The position numbers and the translations under genes are program-made. Below the pieces are notes generated by a model. The model was not told the origin of the DNA. It was given only the letters and a program-made list of their open reading frames with translations, and ran no database searches. Positions 44,944 through 55,007 of a DNA stretch of 64,000 nucleotides are shown here, piece after piece (positions within the stretch are counted from its first letter, which is position 1; every line of letters begins with the position of its first letter). The DNA lies in assembly GCA_965222535.1 (NCBI GenBank), contig OZ244957.1, positions 1,178,001 to 1,242,000 of the forward strand, given 5' to 3'. This stretch comes from G965222535 sp965222535 (GTDB lineage Bacteria; Pseudomonadota; Gammaproteobacteria; HK1).

Positions 44944-46395
44944 ATGAGTCACCATTTACAGCAGGTACAGCAGCAACTGCTGGCACCTGCTGATCTGTCG
45001 ATCGATGATTTAGAGCTGACTTTGGGCGATGTGGCGCGTCGTCGCATTGACTACGCCGATCTGTATTTTCAATCTTCCCGCGCTGAATCATGGATGCTGG
45101 AAGATGGCATCGTAAAAGAAGGCTCGCACAGTATCGATCAAGGCGTTGGGGTGCGTGCGACCAGCGGTGAGAAATCCGGTTTCGCCTACAGCAACGATCT
45201 CCAGCGCCGTGCGTTGGCGGCGGCTGCCGATGCGGCGCGGGCGATCGCCCACAGTGGCGCAAGCGGCGGCATTGATGCGTGGCAGACGCCCTCAACCTCG
45301 CTGACAACGCGCTACGCCGCTGTCGATCCGCTAGCGGCGTTCACCGAAGCCCAGCGTATTGAACTGCTGGGTGCCACTGATGCGTATGCGCGCCGCCAAG
45401 ATGCACGGGTACAGCAAGTGATCGTCCAGTTGGCTGGGGAATACAGTCAGATTTTGGTAGCCGCGAGCGATGGGACTCTGGCAGGGGATATACGCCCCCT
45501 AGTGCGACTCAATGTCAGCGTTATCGTTGAGCAGAACGGACGTCGCGAGAGTGCCAGCTTTGGTGGCGGTGGACGCTTCGGCTATACCTATTTTATTGAC
45601 CAAGAGCGCGCCTTTGGCTATGCCAGAGAAGCGGTGCGCCAGGCGTTGGTGAACCTACACGCCGATGCTGCGCCAGCAGGCACAATGACCGTCGTGCTGG
45701 GCCCTGGGTGGCCTGGTATTTTGCTGCATGAGGCCATTGGTCATGGGTTGGAAGGCGATTTTAACCGCAAGGGCAGCTCGGTGTTCAGCGGTCGTATTGG
45801 CGATCGGGTGGCGACGCCGCAATGCACTGTGGTTGATGATGGCACCTTGCCGGATCGCCGCGGCTCATTGAATATCGACGACGAGGGGGTGCCGACACAA
45901 TGCACCACGCTGATCGAAAACGGCATCCTCAAAGGCTATATGCAGGATAAACTCAATGCACGGCTGATGAACATGGCTCCTACCGGCAACGGGCGCCGCG
46001 AATCATACGCCCACCTGCCGATGCCACGCATGACCAACACCTACATGCTGCCCGGTCAATACTCTCTTGATGAAATCATTGCTTCCGTCGATAGCGGTTT
46101 ATACGCGGTCAATTTCAGCGGCGGTCAGGTCGATATCACCTCTGGGAAATTCGTCTTTTCGGCGAGCGAAGCATACCTCATAGAAAAAGGCCGCATTACG
46201 CGCCCGGTCAGAGGGGCAACCCTGATCGGGAACGGGCCAGAAGTTCTGACGCGAGTCAGCATGGTCGGCAACGATCTGCAGTTCGACAGCGGTGTCGGCA
46301 CCTGCGGCAAGGACGGTCAAAGCGTACCGGTAGGCGTGGGTCAGCCGGCATTGCGCGTGGATGGGCTGACGGTCGGCGGCACCTGTGTTGAATAA
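44944..46395 (+). CDS. tldD: Metalloprotease TldD
   Basis: TldD forms a heterodimeric zinc protease with TldE/PmbA that degrades unfolded peptides and matures some modified peptides such as microcin B17. The 483-residue product has the catalytic HEAIGHGLEGD (H262, E263, H267) and the conserved C-terminal GTCGKDGQSVPVGVGQP. TldE is not in the window. Confidence 0.96.
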   Translation: MSHHLQQVQQQLLAPADLSIDDLELTLGDVARRRIDYADLYFQSSRAESWMLEDGIVKEGSHSIDQGVGVRATSGEKSGFAYSNDLQRRALAAAADAARAIAHSGASGGIDAWQTPSTSLTTRYAAVDPLAAFTEAQRIELLGATDAYARRQDARVQQVIVQLAGEYSQILVAASDGTLAGDIRPLVRLNVSVIVEQNGRRESASFGGGGRFGYTYFIDQERAFGYAREAVRQALVNLHADAAPAGTMTVVLGPGWPGILLHEAIGHGLEGDFNRKGSSVFSGRIGDRVATPQCTVVDDGTLPDRRGSLNIDDEGVPTQCTTLIENGILKGYMQDKLNARLMNMAPTGNGRRESYAHLPMPRMTNTYMLPGQYSLDEIIASVDSGLYAVNFSGGQVDITSGKFVFSASEAYLIEKGRITRPVRGATLIGNGPEVLTRVSMVGNDLQFDSGVGTCGKDGQSVPVGVGQPALRVDGLTVGGTCVE

Positions 46396-46839
46396 CATTC
46401 TCCTAGCGCAGGCCACCCGCCAGTGGACAACAAAATATGCGTATAGGCATACCGGCAAAAAGCCGCGGCATGAGATAAAAGGCAGCAATGATTTACCGTT
46501 GTGGTATCGGGTGTTTGTTTTAATACGGATCCCGCAAGCAGTCGAAGGAAGGTCCCTGTAGTGCCTCATTATGAGCGCTTGAAAATAACCGTATAATCGT
46601 ATTGGAGGGGGCTTACGAAATTGGGCATAGCAAGCCTTCCCTCACCCCCCTACCATATTTAGAATTTTGCGCAGCTCTCTAGTGGTATTTATGGATATTT
46701 TTATGTTATCCGCCCCTTGAGACGCTGCCCATGTATTGCCGGGGCATCTTTAATTGCTAATTGATGAATATTTGTACATCATGCAATACTTTCTCTACAT
46801 CACTGCAACCCTGTTGTATTCGTTATATGGAGAGCGCCT
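46396..46839. other. Intergenic region with a repeat vestige and a promoter candidate
   Basis: 444 bases between tldD and the corrinoid protein. A C-rich vestige of the repeat family lies near 46607-46690. A consensus TATAAT occurs at 46592-46597 without a -35, and a better spaced promoter at 46761-46790. Confidence 0.45.
46761..46790 (+). promoter_or_regulatory. Possible promoter of the corrinoid module
   Basis: TTGATG (46761-46766) and AATACT (46785-46790), 18-bp spacer, 50 bases before the start of the corrinoid protein gene. No cobalamin riboswitch is seen. Confidence 0.35.
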
Positions 46840-47589
46840 GTGAGTGAAACCGAAATCCAATCAAACGATGAACTTGAGGATGGGCTTGAAGGCGAAGATG
46901 AACTTGATCTACGCGCTTTGAGCGATGAGGATCTGGCTGCCCAGATGCACGACGATCTGTATGACGGACTAAAAGAAGAAATCGTAGAAGGCACTAACAT
47001 ATTGCTGGAACGCGGTTGGAGTGCTAAAAGGGTGCTTGACAAGGCTTTGGTAGAGGGGATGCGCATCGTCGGCATCGACTTCAGGGATGGTATTTTGTTT
47101 GTGCCTGAAGTATTGCTGGCAGCGAATGCAATGAAAAGCGGCATGGCGATTTTACGCCCCTTACTGGCGGAGACCGGGGTCACCACCATCGGCACAGTGG
47201 TGATCGGTACTGTCAAAGGCGATATCCATGACATTGGTAAAAATCTGGTTGGCATGATGCTCGAGGGAGCCGGTTTTGATGTCTTTGACATTGGTATCAA
47301 TAACGATGTGCAAAGCTATCTTGATGCGATCGAAAAACACCGGCCGGATATTCTTGGCATGTCCGCTTTACTGACGACGACGATGCCCTATATGAAGGTA
47401 GTGATCGACACCCTGAAGGAGAAAAACATGCGCGACGACTATATTGTATTGGTCGGTGGAGCGCCGCTGAACGAACAATTTGCGAATGCGATTGGTGCCG
47501 ATGCGTATTGCCGTGATGCTGCGGTAGCGGTGGAAACAGCGCAGGATTTGATCACGCGGCGCCATAACCAACGGCGAGCGGCGGGTTGA
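46840..47589 (+). CDS. Corrinoid (B12-binding) methyl-carrier protein
   Basis: A 249-residue MtbC/MtmC-like protein that carries a methyl group on a cob(I)amide cofactor between methyltransferases. After an acidic N-terminus (about 1-35) come the helical cap domain (about 36-110) and the Rossmann B12 domain with the cobalt-coordinating DxHxxG motif D128-H130-G133 (GDIHDIGKNL) and LVGGAPL. GGAGAG lies five bases before the GTG start. It heads a module with the methyl-THF methyltransferase and the reactivator. The primary substrate methyltransferase is not adjacent. Confidence 0.92.
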   Translation: MSETEIQSNDELEDGLEGEDELDLRALSDEDLAAQMHDDLYDGLKEEIVEGTNILLERGWSAKRVLDKALVEGMRIVGIDFRDGILFVPEVLLAANAMKSGMAILRPLLAETGVTTIGTVVIGTVKGDIHDIGKNLVGMMLEGAGFDVFDIGINNDVQSYLDAIEKHRPDILGMSALLTTTMPYMKVVIDTLKEKNMRDDYIVLVGGAPLNEQFANAIGADAYCRDAAVAVETAQDLITRRHNQRRAAG

Positions 47590-47618
47590 ACGCGCAGCCG
47601 AGGGCACGTGGCGCGCAG

Positions 47619-47635
47619 CCGAGCGGCGCGCTCGG
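47619..47635 (+). promoter_or_regulatory. Hairpin between the corrinoid protein and methyltransferase genes
   Basis: CCGAGCG and CGCTCGG form a perfect 7-bp stem with a GCG loop. It may stabilise the upstream message, giving more carrier than enzyme. Confidence 0.4.
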
Positions 47636-47695
47636 TGATACGCAGGGTGAGCACCGCTTTACGGTATGTCAGTCGCTGGCTGAGTTGAATGTGAG

Positions 47696-48598
47696 ATGAC
47701 CGATACGATCATCAGCTCAGCAACCAAAGAGGTGGCGATCGGTTTTGAGCGCCCCTTCGTTGTGATCGGCGAGCGCATCAACCCCACGGGTCGCAAAGTG
47801 CTGGCAGCGGAGATAACAGCAGGTGATTTCACGCGCGTTAAGGCCGACGCGATAGCCCAGGTTGAAGCGGGCGCGCATATGCTGGATGTCAACACCGGCA
47901 TCCCGTTAGTCGATGAGCCAGCGCTGCTGGCGCAGGCGATCCAACTGGTGCAGGATGTGGTGGATGTACCGCTGTCGATTGATTCCTCGATCGTTGCCGC
48001 ACTGAAAGCAGGGCTTGAGGTGTATCGCGGGCGACCGCTGGTGAACTCGGTTACCGGCGAAGAAGAGCGCTTGGAAGCAGTGCTGCCGCTGGTCAAGAAA
48101 TATGATGCTGCAGTGGTCGCCATCTCAAACGATGAGACCGGCATTTCCGAGGACCCGGAAGTGCGTTTTGCGGTGGCCAAAAAGATCGTCGAGCGCGCCG
48201 CCGATTACGGTATTCCACCGCATGACATCATCGTCGATCCGTTGGTGATGCCGATCGGTGCGATCAATCGAGCGGGGCGACAGGTGATCGAGATCGTCGG
48301 TCGGTGCCGCCGTGAACTCAAAACGAATACCACCTGCGGTGCCTCCAACATCAGTTTCGGGCTACCCAATCGGCAGGCGATTAATGCCGGGTTTTTGACC
48401 ATTGCTATCGGTGCCGGCATGACGTCGGCGATCACCAACCCGAACGAGGCGCTGCTGATGCAGGCAATTCGCGCTGCAGATGTAATGATGGGGCATGATC
48501 CCGATTGCCGACGCTGGATCGCCGCCTACCGCGATCCCGCCATTGAGAGTGCCGCTGAGGTGCGCAGGGAGCGCCGTCGTGCGCGCCGCCGTGCGTGA
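47696..48598 (+). CDS. Methyltetrahydrofolate:corrinoid methyltransferase
   Basis: A 300-residue pterin-binding TIM barrel of the DHPS-like family that moves methyl groups between the corrinoid protein and tetrahydrofolate. Pterin-site motifs are GERINPTGR (25-33), LDVNTG (63-68), SIDSS (94-98) and the isoleucine/asparagine-rich GASNISFGLPNR. It has no zinc or homocysteine domain, which separates it from MetH. The C-terminus ends in an Arg-rich tail. It lies between the carrier and the reactivator genes. Confidence 0.9.
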   Translation: MTDTIISSATKEVAIGFERPFVVIGERINPTGRKVLAAEITAGDFTRVKADAIAQVEAGAHMLDVNTGIPLVDEPALLAQAIQLVQDVVDVPLSIDSSIVAALKAGLEVYRGRPLVNSVTGEEERLEAVLPLVKKYDAAVVAISNDETGISEDPEVRFAVAKKIVERAADYGIPPHDIIVDPLVMPIGAINRAGRQVIEIVGRCRRELKTNTTCGASNISFGLPNRQAINAGFLTIAIGAGMTSAITNPNEALLMQAIRAADVMMGHDPDCRRWIAAYRDPAIESAAEVRRERRRARRRA

Positions 48599-48625
48599 GA
48601 ATCAAGGCCTTCCCAGAGTTTGCCG

Positions 48626-50692
48626 ATGAGCGCATCACCCGGCAACGACACTTTGAAAGGAGCGGGGACAGGACAAGCAGCATTGGCGCGAGTGGTGTTC
48701 ACCCCCTCTGGTAAACGCGGCGCGGTTGAGATTGGTGCCACCGTATTGCAGGCAGCGCGTAAGCTAGGCGTTGATTTGGATTCGGTCTGTGGTGGGCGCG
48801 GCATCTGCGGTCGCTGTCAAGTTCGCCTGTCCGAAGGGGCGTTTGCCAAGCATGACATCGTTTCCTCAGCAGAAAATCTTTCCCCTTTCAGTGCCGTAGA
48901 GCAGCGCTATCACGATAAGCGTACGCCTTTGGCCGCTGATCGCCGTCTCGGGTGTTCGACGCAGATCCACGGTGATGTAGTTATCGATGTGCCACCAGAG
49001 AGTCAGGTGCATCGCCAAGTGGTGCGCAAGCGTGCTGAAGCGCGGCATATCGAAGTCGATCCGATTGTACGTCTGTATTACGTTGAGGTCATGCAGCCGG
49101 ATATGCACGACCCGTCCGGCGACCTGCGCCGCTTGCAGGACGCCTTGGCAGCGGACTGGCAACTGCATGACATCGACTGTGACTTACAACTGCTGACGCG
49201 CTTGCAGGAGACATTGCGCCAAGGGCAGTGGAAGGTAACATGCGCAGTACACAGTAACACGCTCATCGCCATCTGGCCGGGATTTAAAGAGCGCGTCTAT
49301 GGTGTTGCGATTGACGTCGGTTCAACGACCATCGCCGCTCATTTGTGTGACCTAACCAGCGGAGAGGTATTGGCCTCCGTCGGCAGCATGAATCCGCAGA
49401 TCCGCTTTGGCGAGGATCTGATGAGCCGCGTGTCGTATGCGATGATGAACCCCGGTGGTGAAGTCGAGATGACCCGTGTGGTGCGTAAGGCAGTCGCGCA
49501 GCTGATCGCCGAAGCCACCGCCGAGGCCGGCGTTGCAGCCGATGCGGTGCTGGATGTGACGCTGGTCGGTAATCCAGTGATGCACCACCTGTTGCTGGGA
49601 CTCAATCCGGTTGAGCTTGGCGGCGCACCGTTTGCTTTGGCCATTGACCGCGCCCTGTGGCTGCGCGCCAGTGAGCTTGAGTTGAACACCGCTGCTGGCA
49701 CTAGAGCTTACGTATTTCCATGCGTTGCGGGACATGTTGGCGCTGATGCGGCAGCGGTGATCCTATCCGAAGGGATATATCTCGACGAAGCCCTCAACCT
49801 CACTGTGGATGTTGGCACCAACGCCGAAATCGTTCTCGGCAACCGCGCTCGTATGCTGGCCTGTTCCAGTCCCACCGGTCCGGCGTTTGAAGGCGCGCAG
49901 ATCAGTGGCGGTCAGCGCGCCGCGCCGGGCGCGATCGAGCGGGTGCGCATCGACGCGGCTACCTTGGAACCACGCTTTCGCGTTATCGGTTGCGACCTGT
50001 GGTCGGATGACTCCGGCTTTGTTGAGGCGACAAGCGGGATCGGCGTAACCGGCATCTGCGGCTCTGGCATTATCGAAGTGATCGCAGAGATGTTTCTCGC
50101 GGGCATTCTCAGCTCTGACGGCGTCATCAATGGTGCGTTGACTAAGCGTAGCCAGCGCATCGCCGCCGATGGTCGCACGTTCGCCTATCAGCTCTACGAC
50201 GGCGCGGTCTGCCTGCGCATCACCCAAAACGACGTGAGGGCGATCCAGTTAGCCAAAGCCGCGTTGTATGCCGGCATCCGCCTGCTGATGGATCGCCTGC
50301 AGGTTGATGTCATCGATCGCATCCGCTTGGCGGGTGCTTTTGGCAGTCATATCGATGTCAAATACGCGATGGTGCTAGGCATGATCCCCGACTGTGATCT
50401 GCGCCATGTAACCTCTGCCGGCAATGCCGCTGGGACTGGCGCACGCATCGCGCTTTTGGATCGCCGTGCACGCGACGAGATCGAATCGGTGGTGCGGCGT
50501 ATCGAAAAGATAGAAACCGCAGTCGAACCGAAGTTCCAGCATCACTTTATCCACGCGATGTCCATCCCCCACCGCACTGCGGCGTTCCCACAGTTGGCTG
50601 AGAGTGTCATACTGCCAGCGCCGCTCTACCTTTCATCGGGTGCGAGCGCTGAAAGACGCTCAAATCGCCGCCGCGCTGCACGCACGCCATAG
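48626..50692 (+). CDS. Corrinoid protein reductive activator (Fe-S, ASKHA domain)
   Basis: A 688-residue RACE-type protein (RamA-independent activators, DUF4445) that uses ATP to return the corrinoid from Co(II) to Co(I). The N-terminal [2Fe-2S] domain has C55, C61, C64 and C110 (CGGRGICGRC), then a linker, then an ASKHA ATPase fold with AIDVGSTTIAAHL and TVDVGTNAEIVLG phosphate loops. TTG 48620 is a possible earlier start. The last 40 residues are low in conservation and Arg-rich. Its presence strongly supports an active B12 methyl-transfer cycle. Confidence 0.9.
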   Translation: MSASPGNDTLKGAGTGQAALARVVFTPSGKRGAVEIGATVLQAARKLGVDLDSVCGGRGICGRCQVRLSEGAFAKHDIVSSAENLSPFSAVEQRYHDKRTPLAADRRLGCSTQIHGDVVIDVPPESQVHRQVVRKRAEARHIEVDPIVRLYYVEVMQPDMHDPSGDLRRLQDALAADWQLHDIDCDLQLLTRLQETLRQGQWKVTCAVHSNTLIAIWPGFKERVYGVAIDVGSTTIAAHLCDLTSGEVLASVGSMNPQIRFGEDLMSRVSYAMMNPGGEVEMTRVVRKAVAQLIAEATAEAGVAADAVLDVTLVGNPVMHHLLLGLNPVELGGAPFALAIDRALWLRASELELNTAAGTRAYVFPCVAGHVGADAAAVILSEGIYLDEALNLTVDVGTNAEIVLGNRARMLACSSPTGPAFEGAQISGGQRAAPGAIERVRIDAATLEPRFRVIGCDLWSDDSGFVEATSGIGVTGICGSGIIEVIAEMFLAGILSSDGVINGALTKRSQRIAADGRTFAYQLYDGAVCLRITQNDVRAIQLAKAALYAGIRLLMDRLQVDVIDRIRLAGAFGSHIDVKYAMVLGMIPDCDLRHVTSAGNAAGTGARIALLDRRARDEIESVVRRIEKIETAVEPKFQHHFIHAMSIPHRTAAFPQLAESVILPAPLYLSSGASAERRSNRRRAARTP

Positions 50693-50797
50693 GGGCGCAC
50701 CGCAGGCGACAGTTCGATAGCAGCCGCCGCCAAGATGCCACTTTGAGCACCGCCTCGGGCATCGTCGTTATAAATCCTTCGCTTCCACTATACACGC

Positions 50798-52540
50798 ATG
50801 TCACGATTTATTTTTATCACCGGTGGGGTAGTGTCGTCACTGGGCAAAGGCGTTTCATCCGCATCGCTTGGAGCGCTCCTTGAGGCGCATGGGATCCAGA
50901 TTTCACTGGTGAAGTTGGATCCGTATATCAATGTGGATCCCGGGACGATGAATCCAATCCAACACGGCGAGGTGTTCGTAACCCATGACGGTGCCGAAAC
51001 CGACCTTGATCTGGGGCACTACGAGCGATTCGCCCGCGTCCAGATGAGCCGTGACAACAACTTCACCACTGGGCAGATCTACGATACGGTGATTCGCAAT
51101 GAGCGACGCGGTTTGTATCTTGGGTCAACAGTGCAGGTCATCCCGCATATTACCGACGAGATCACAAACTGCATCCATAAGGGTGCCGGCAAAAGTGAAG
51201 TTTGTATCGTTGAGATCGGCGGCACCGTCGGCGATATCGAATCACAGCCGTTTCTGGAAGCGGCGCGACAGATGCACATTGCTTTAGTCGCCGAGCAGCG
51301 ATCAATATTTATTCACCTCACGTTGGTGCCACTGATCAATGTCACCGGCGAACTGAAGACCAAGCCTACCCAGCAATCGGTCAAGGAGCTGCGTTCCATC
51401 GGTATTCAGCCCGATATCATACTGTGCCGTTGCGAAAAGACGCTCCCCGATGCAGCACGGCGTAAAATTAGCTTATTTACCAACGTGCCCGAAGACGCGG
51501 TGATTTCATCGGAGGATGTGGATAGTATTTACCGCATTCCACGGCTGTACCAGCAACAAAAACTCGACACGCTGGTGGCGCATAAACTTAGGCTTGAGGT
51601 TGGAGGTGCGCAGGCTGATATGCACGAATGGGATGAAGTCCTGCAGCGCATTGACAATCCGCGATCTTCGGTGCGTGTTGCGCTGGTAGGTAAGTATGTC
51701 GATTTAGTGGAATCTTACAAATCCTTAAGCGAAGCCCTCATTCATGCCGGCATCCAGACTCATACGCGCGTACATATTGAGTACGTTGACTCCGAGATGG
51801 TAGAGGATGAAGGCGTTGCCTGCTTACAATCCGTGGATGCCATTTTAGTGCCCGGGGCGTTCGGCAAACGCGGCATAGAGGGCAAGATCATCGCCGCCGG
51901 TTATGCGCGCCGCGAGCGCATTCCGTACCTTGGGATATGTGCTGGAATGCAGGTAGCGGTGATTGAGTACGCACGCCATGAAATCGGGCTTGCCGGTGCC
52001 AACAGCACCGAATTTAATCGCGACACGCCGCACCCGGTGATTGCTTTGGTCACCGAATGGCGCACACCTGACGGCACTTGGCTGCACCGTAATGAAACCT
52101 CTGACTTGGGCGGTACGATGCGCTTGGGTAACCAAGAAGTGCGCCTCGCTGAGCGCTCGCGGATGCGCAACATCTATAAAAAGGGGATTATTGTTGAGCG
52201 CCACCGCCATCGCTATGAGCTCAACAACACCTATCTCGAGCAATTGCAGAGCGCCGGCGACCTAGTAGTGTCGGGCAAAACGCTAGACGGCTGGTTGGCC
52301 GAGGTCATTGAGATTCCACAACATCCTTTTTTCATTGGCTGTCAGTTTCATCCAGAGTTTAATTCCACGCCACGCGATGGACACTGCTTATTCACTCACT
52401 TCATCAGTAGCGCTTCCGACCACTGCCAACAACGCCAATCCGAGCGCCAAACCATTGCAGCGATCAATAACTCCAGCGCAGCGGCTGATACCGTTACGCC
52501 GCGCCCGGATTCACCCCCGATGACACCTTCCAAGGCATAA
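50798..52540 (+). CDS. pyrG: CTP synthase
   Basis: Makes CTP from UTP with glutamine. The 580-residue product has the synthetase domain (GGVVSSLGKGVSSASLG at the N-terminus) and the glutamine amidotransferase domain with catalytic C381 (GICAGMQ) and FHPEF. The C-terminus is about 35 residues longer than E. coli PyrG and Ser/Ala/Pro-rich. It heads a conserved pyrG-kdsA-eno-ftsB block. Confidence 0.97.
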   Translation: MSRFIFITGGVVSSLGKGVSSASLGALLEAHGIQISLVKLDPYINVDPGTMNPIQHGEVFVTHDGAETDLDLGHYERFARVQMSRDNNFTTGQIYDTVIRNERRGLYLGSTVQVIPHITDEITNCIHKGAGKSEVCIVEIGGTVGDIESQPFLEAARQMHIALVAEQRSIFIHLTLVPLINVTGELKTKPTQQSVKELRSIGIQPDIILCRCEKTLPDAARRKISLFTNVPEDAVISSEDVDSIYRIPRLYQQQKLDTLVAHKLRLEVGGAQADMHEWDEVLQRIDNPRSSVRVALVGKYVDLVESYKSLSEALIHAGIQTHTRVHIEYVDSEMVEDEGVACLQSVDAILVPGAFGKRGIEGKIIAAGYARRERIPYLGICAGMQVAVIEYARHEIGLAGANSTEFNRDTPHPVIALVTEWRTPDGTWLHRNETSDLGGTMRLGNQEVRLAERSRMRNIYKKGIIVERHRHRYELNNTYLEQLQSAGDLVVSGKTLDGWLAEVIEIPQHPFFIGCQFHPEFNSTPRDGHCLFTHFISSASDHCQQRQSERQTIAAINNSSAAADTVTPRPDSPPMTPSKA

Positions 52541-52547
52541 CCGTTTC

Positions 52548-53387
52548 ATGGATCTGTGTGGTTTCAGCGTCGGTCTTGACCGCCCATTATTTTTAATTGC
52601 GGGGCCTTGCGTTATCGAATCCGAGCAACTGGCATTGTCCTCGGCCAGTCAACTGGTCGATATTTGTCGTGATCTGGGGATGCCGCTAATCTACAAGTCG
52701 TCGTTTGATAAAGCCAATCGCACCTCACATAGCAGCTACCGCGGCCCTGGCATTGAAGCGGGGTTGCGCATCTTGCAGCGCGTCCGGGAAGAGCTCAACG
52801 TGAGCGTATTGACCGATGTCCATGAGGATACCCCCTTGGATGAAGTCGCTGATGTCGTTGATGTGTTGCAAACGCCGGCGTTTCTGTGCCGCCAAACCAA
52901 CTTCATCACCAACGTTGCGCGCTGCGGCAAAGCGGTGAACATCAAAAAAGGGCAGTTTTTATCGCCTTGGGACATGGTCAATGTGGTTAACAAAGCACGC
53001 GCCACGGGGAATCAGCGTATCATGGTATGCGAGCGCGGCGCGTGTTTCGGCTACAATTATTTGGTGTCGGATATGCGCGCCTTAGCGGTGATGCGCAATA
53101 CCGCATGTCCCGTAGTGTTTGACGCCACACACTCGGTGCAGTTACCGGGCGGCAAGGGCGGCTGCTCTGGCGGCGAGCGTGAGTTTGTCCCCGTGCTGGC
53201 GCGGGCGGCGGTAGCCGCTGGCATCGCCGGGCTGTTCATCGAAACCCATCCACGCCCTGATCAGGCACTGAGCGATGGGCCAAACGCGTGGCCTCTTGGG
53301 CGCATGAAAGCATTGCTCGAGACCTTAATCGCGATTGACACGCAGGTGAAATCACGCCCTTTGCACGAAGGTTTGCCTGTCGCGTAG
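52548..53387 (+). CDS. kdsA: 3-deoxy-D-manno-octulosonate 8-phosphate synthase
   Basis: Condenses arabinose-5-phosphate and phosphoenolpyruvate to KDO-8-phosphate for lipopolysaccharide. The 279-residue product has IAGPCVIESE, YKSSFDKANRTS, KKGQFLSPWDM and CERGACFGYNYLV. The cysteine and histidine pattern could fit either metal-dependent or independent forms. It implies an LPS outer membrane. Seven bases separate it from pyrG. Confidence 0.96.
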   Translation: MDLCGFSVGLDRPLFLIAGPCVIESEQLALSSASQLVDICRDLGMPLIYKSSFDKANRTSHSSYRGPGIEAGLRILQRVREELNVSVLTDVHEDTPLDEVADVVDVLQTPAFLCRQTNFITNVARCGKAVNIKKGQFLSPWDMVNVVNKARATGNQRIMVCERGACFGYNYLVSDMRALAVMRNTACPVVFDATHSVQLPGGKGGCSGGEREFVPVLARAAVAAGIAGLFIETHPRPDQALSDGPNAWPLGRMKALLETLIAIDTQVKSRPLHEGLPVA

Positions 53388-53421
53388 CGGCCGCAACCGT
53401 CATCACTAGGAAGCTGAAAGG

Positions 53422-54702
53422 ATGCCCCGCATACAACGTATCCACGCACGCGAGATCATCGACTCGCGCGGTAACCCCACCGTTGAAGCGGAGGTGGTGC
53501 TCGACTCAGCGGCTTATGGACGCGCTGCGGTGCCCTCAGGCGCTTCAACTGGCGCACGTGAAGCACTTGAACTACGCGATGGAGATGCGCAGCGCTACCT
53601 TGGCAAAGGCGTGTTGCAGGCTGTGGCTAACGTCAATAGCATCATCGCCCCAGCGCTGCACGCTGCTGATGCAAGCGATCAGCAAGCCATTGACCAGCGC
53701 CTGATTGCGCTTGACGGCAGCCCCGACAAAAGCAACCTCGGCGCAAATGCGATACTGGCAGTATCGCTGGCGTGCGCGAAAGCGGCGGCCGCTGAACGCG
53801 ATCAACCGTTATACCACTATCTTGGCGGCGATCGCGCGTATCATCTGCCGCTGCCGCTGATGAATGTTATCAACGGTGGCGCGCATGCCGATAATAACGT
53901 TGATTTTCAAGAGTTTATGATCGTACCGAGCGGAGCGAACAGGTTCTGCGAGGCGCTCCGCATCGGCTGTGAGGTGTTCCACGCACTGAAAGCCATACTG
54001 CGCAAAAAAGGATACAGCACAGCGGTTGGCGATGAAGGCGGCTTTGCGCCGGATCTGCGCTGCAACGCGGAAGCCATCGACGTTATCCTTGAAGCCATCC
54101 TCGCCGCGGGTTACCGAGCGGGCGAGGAGGTGTGCCTAGCGCTCGATGTCGCGGCGTCTGAGTTCCACCGCCAAGGTCATTATCGCATCGCCGCTGAGCA
54201 GCGCAGCCTGTCCAGCGATGCGATGGTCGACCTGCTGGCTGATTGGCTTGCGCACTACCCCATCGTCTCGATCGAAGACGGGATCGCTGAGGACGACGAT
54301 GACGGTTGGCGGCAGCTTAGCCAGCGGTTAGGCGATCGTGTACAGTTGGTTGGCGATGATCTATTCGTTACCAACCCGCAACTGTTGCGGCAGGGTATTT
54401 CGCAGGGCATTGCCAACGCCATCTTGATCAAGCTCAATCAGATTGGCACCGTGAGCGAAACCCTAGAAGCCGTAACGATCGCGCAGCAGGCCGACTATAG
54501 CGTTATCGTCTCCCACCGCTCAGGGGAAACCGAAGATACGACGATCGCTGATTTTGCCGTCGGCGTAGGTGCCAGTCAGATCAAAACTGGATCGTTATCG
54601 CGCTCCGATCGGCTGGCAAAATACAACCAATTACTCCGCATCGAGGAGCAGTTGGGAAGCGAGAGCAGGTTATACAACCGCTGGGGAGGCACCCTAGCAT
54701 GA
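53422..54702 (+). CDS. eno: Enolase
   Basis: Interconverts 2-phosphoglycerate and phosphoenolpyruvate; also a degradosome partner in gammaproteobacteria. The 426-residue product has IDSRGNPTVEAEV, PSGASTG, GDEGGFAP, SIEDGIAEDD, GDDLFVTN and SHRSGETEDTTIADFAVG. GAAAGG lies just upstream. Its last four bases overlap ftsB. Confidence 0.97.
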   Translation: MPRIQRIHAREIIDSRGNPTVEAEVVLDSAAYGRAAVPSGASTGAREALELRDGDAQRYLGKGVLQAVANVNSIIAPALHAADASDQQAIDQRLIALDGSPDKSNLGANAILAVSLACAKAAAAERDQPLYHYLGGDRAYHLPLPLMNVINGGAHADNNVDFQEFMIVPSGANRFCEALRIGCEVFHALKAILRKKGYSTAVGDEGGFAPDLRCNAEAIDVILEAILAAGYRAGEEVCLALDVAASEFHRQGHYRIAAEQRSLSSDAMVDLLADWLAHYPIVSIEDGIAEDDDDGWRQLSQRLGDRVQLVGDDLFVTNPQLLRQGISQGIANAILIKLNQIGTVSETLEAVTIAQQADYSVIVSHRSGETEDTTIADFAVGVGASQIKTGSLSRSDRLAKYNQLLRIEEQLGSESRLYNRWGGTLA

Positions 54703-54971
54703 AATTATTTGGCTTAGGCTTAACTATCATCGTGCTGCTACTGCAGTATCAGGTATGGATTGATGATGGCGGTCTGCCGAAGCAGCGCCAGCTGCAGCAG
54801 CGGGTTGCCGACCAAGTGGTAGAAAATACCGCTTTGCAGCAGCGCAATCAGCAAATCGCCGCGGTGGTCATGGATCTGAAGTACGGTCTGAACACCATTG
54901 AGGCACGCGCACGGCGCGAATTCGGCATGATCAGAAGCGATGAAACGTATTATCGCATCACCGATCATTGA
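54699..54971 (+). CDS. ftsB: Cell division protein FtsB
   Basis: A small bitopic divisome protein acting with FtsL and FtsQ. The 90-residue product has one N-terminal membrane segment (about 3-19), a leucine/glutamine-rich coiled coil (about 28-60) and the conserved EARARREFGMIRSDETYYRI end. ispD, which often follows, is missing; a repeat hairpin and an AT-rich pair of genes follow instead. Confidence 0.93.
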   Translation: MKLFGLGLTIIVLLLQYQVWIDDGGLPKQRQLQQRVADQVVENTALQQRNQQIAAVVMDLKYGLNTIEARARREFGMIRSDETYYRITDH

Positions 54972-55007
54972 TCTTTGATCTTTGAACAGGCGTTTATCCT
55001 TTCTATA

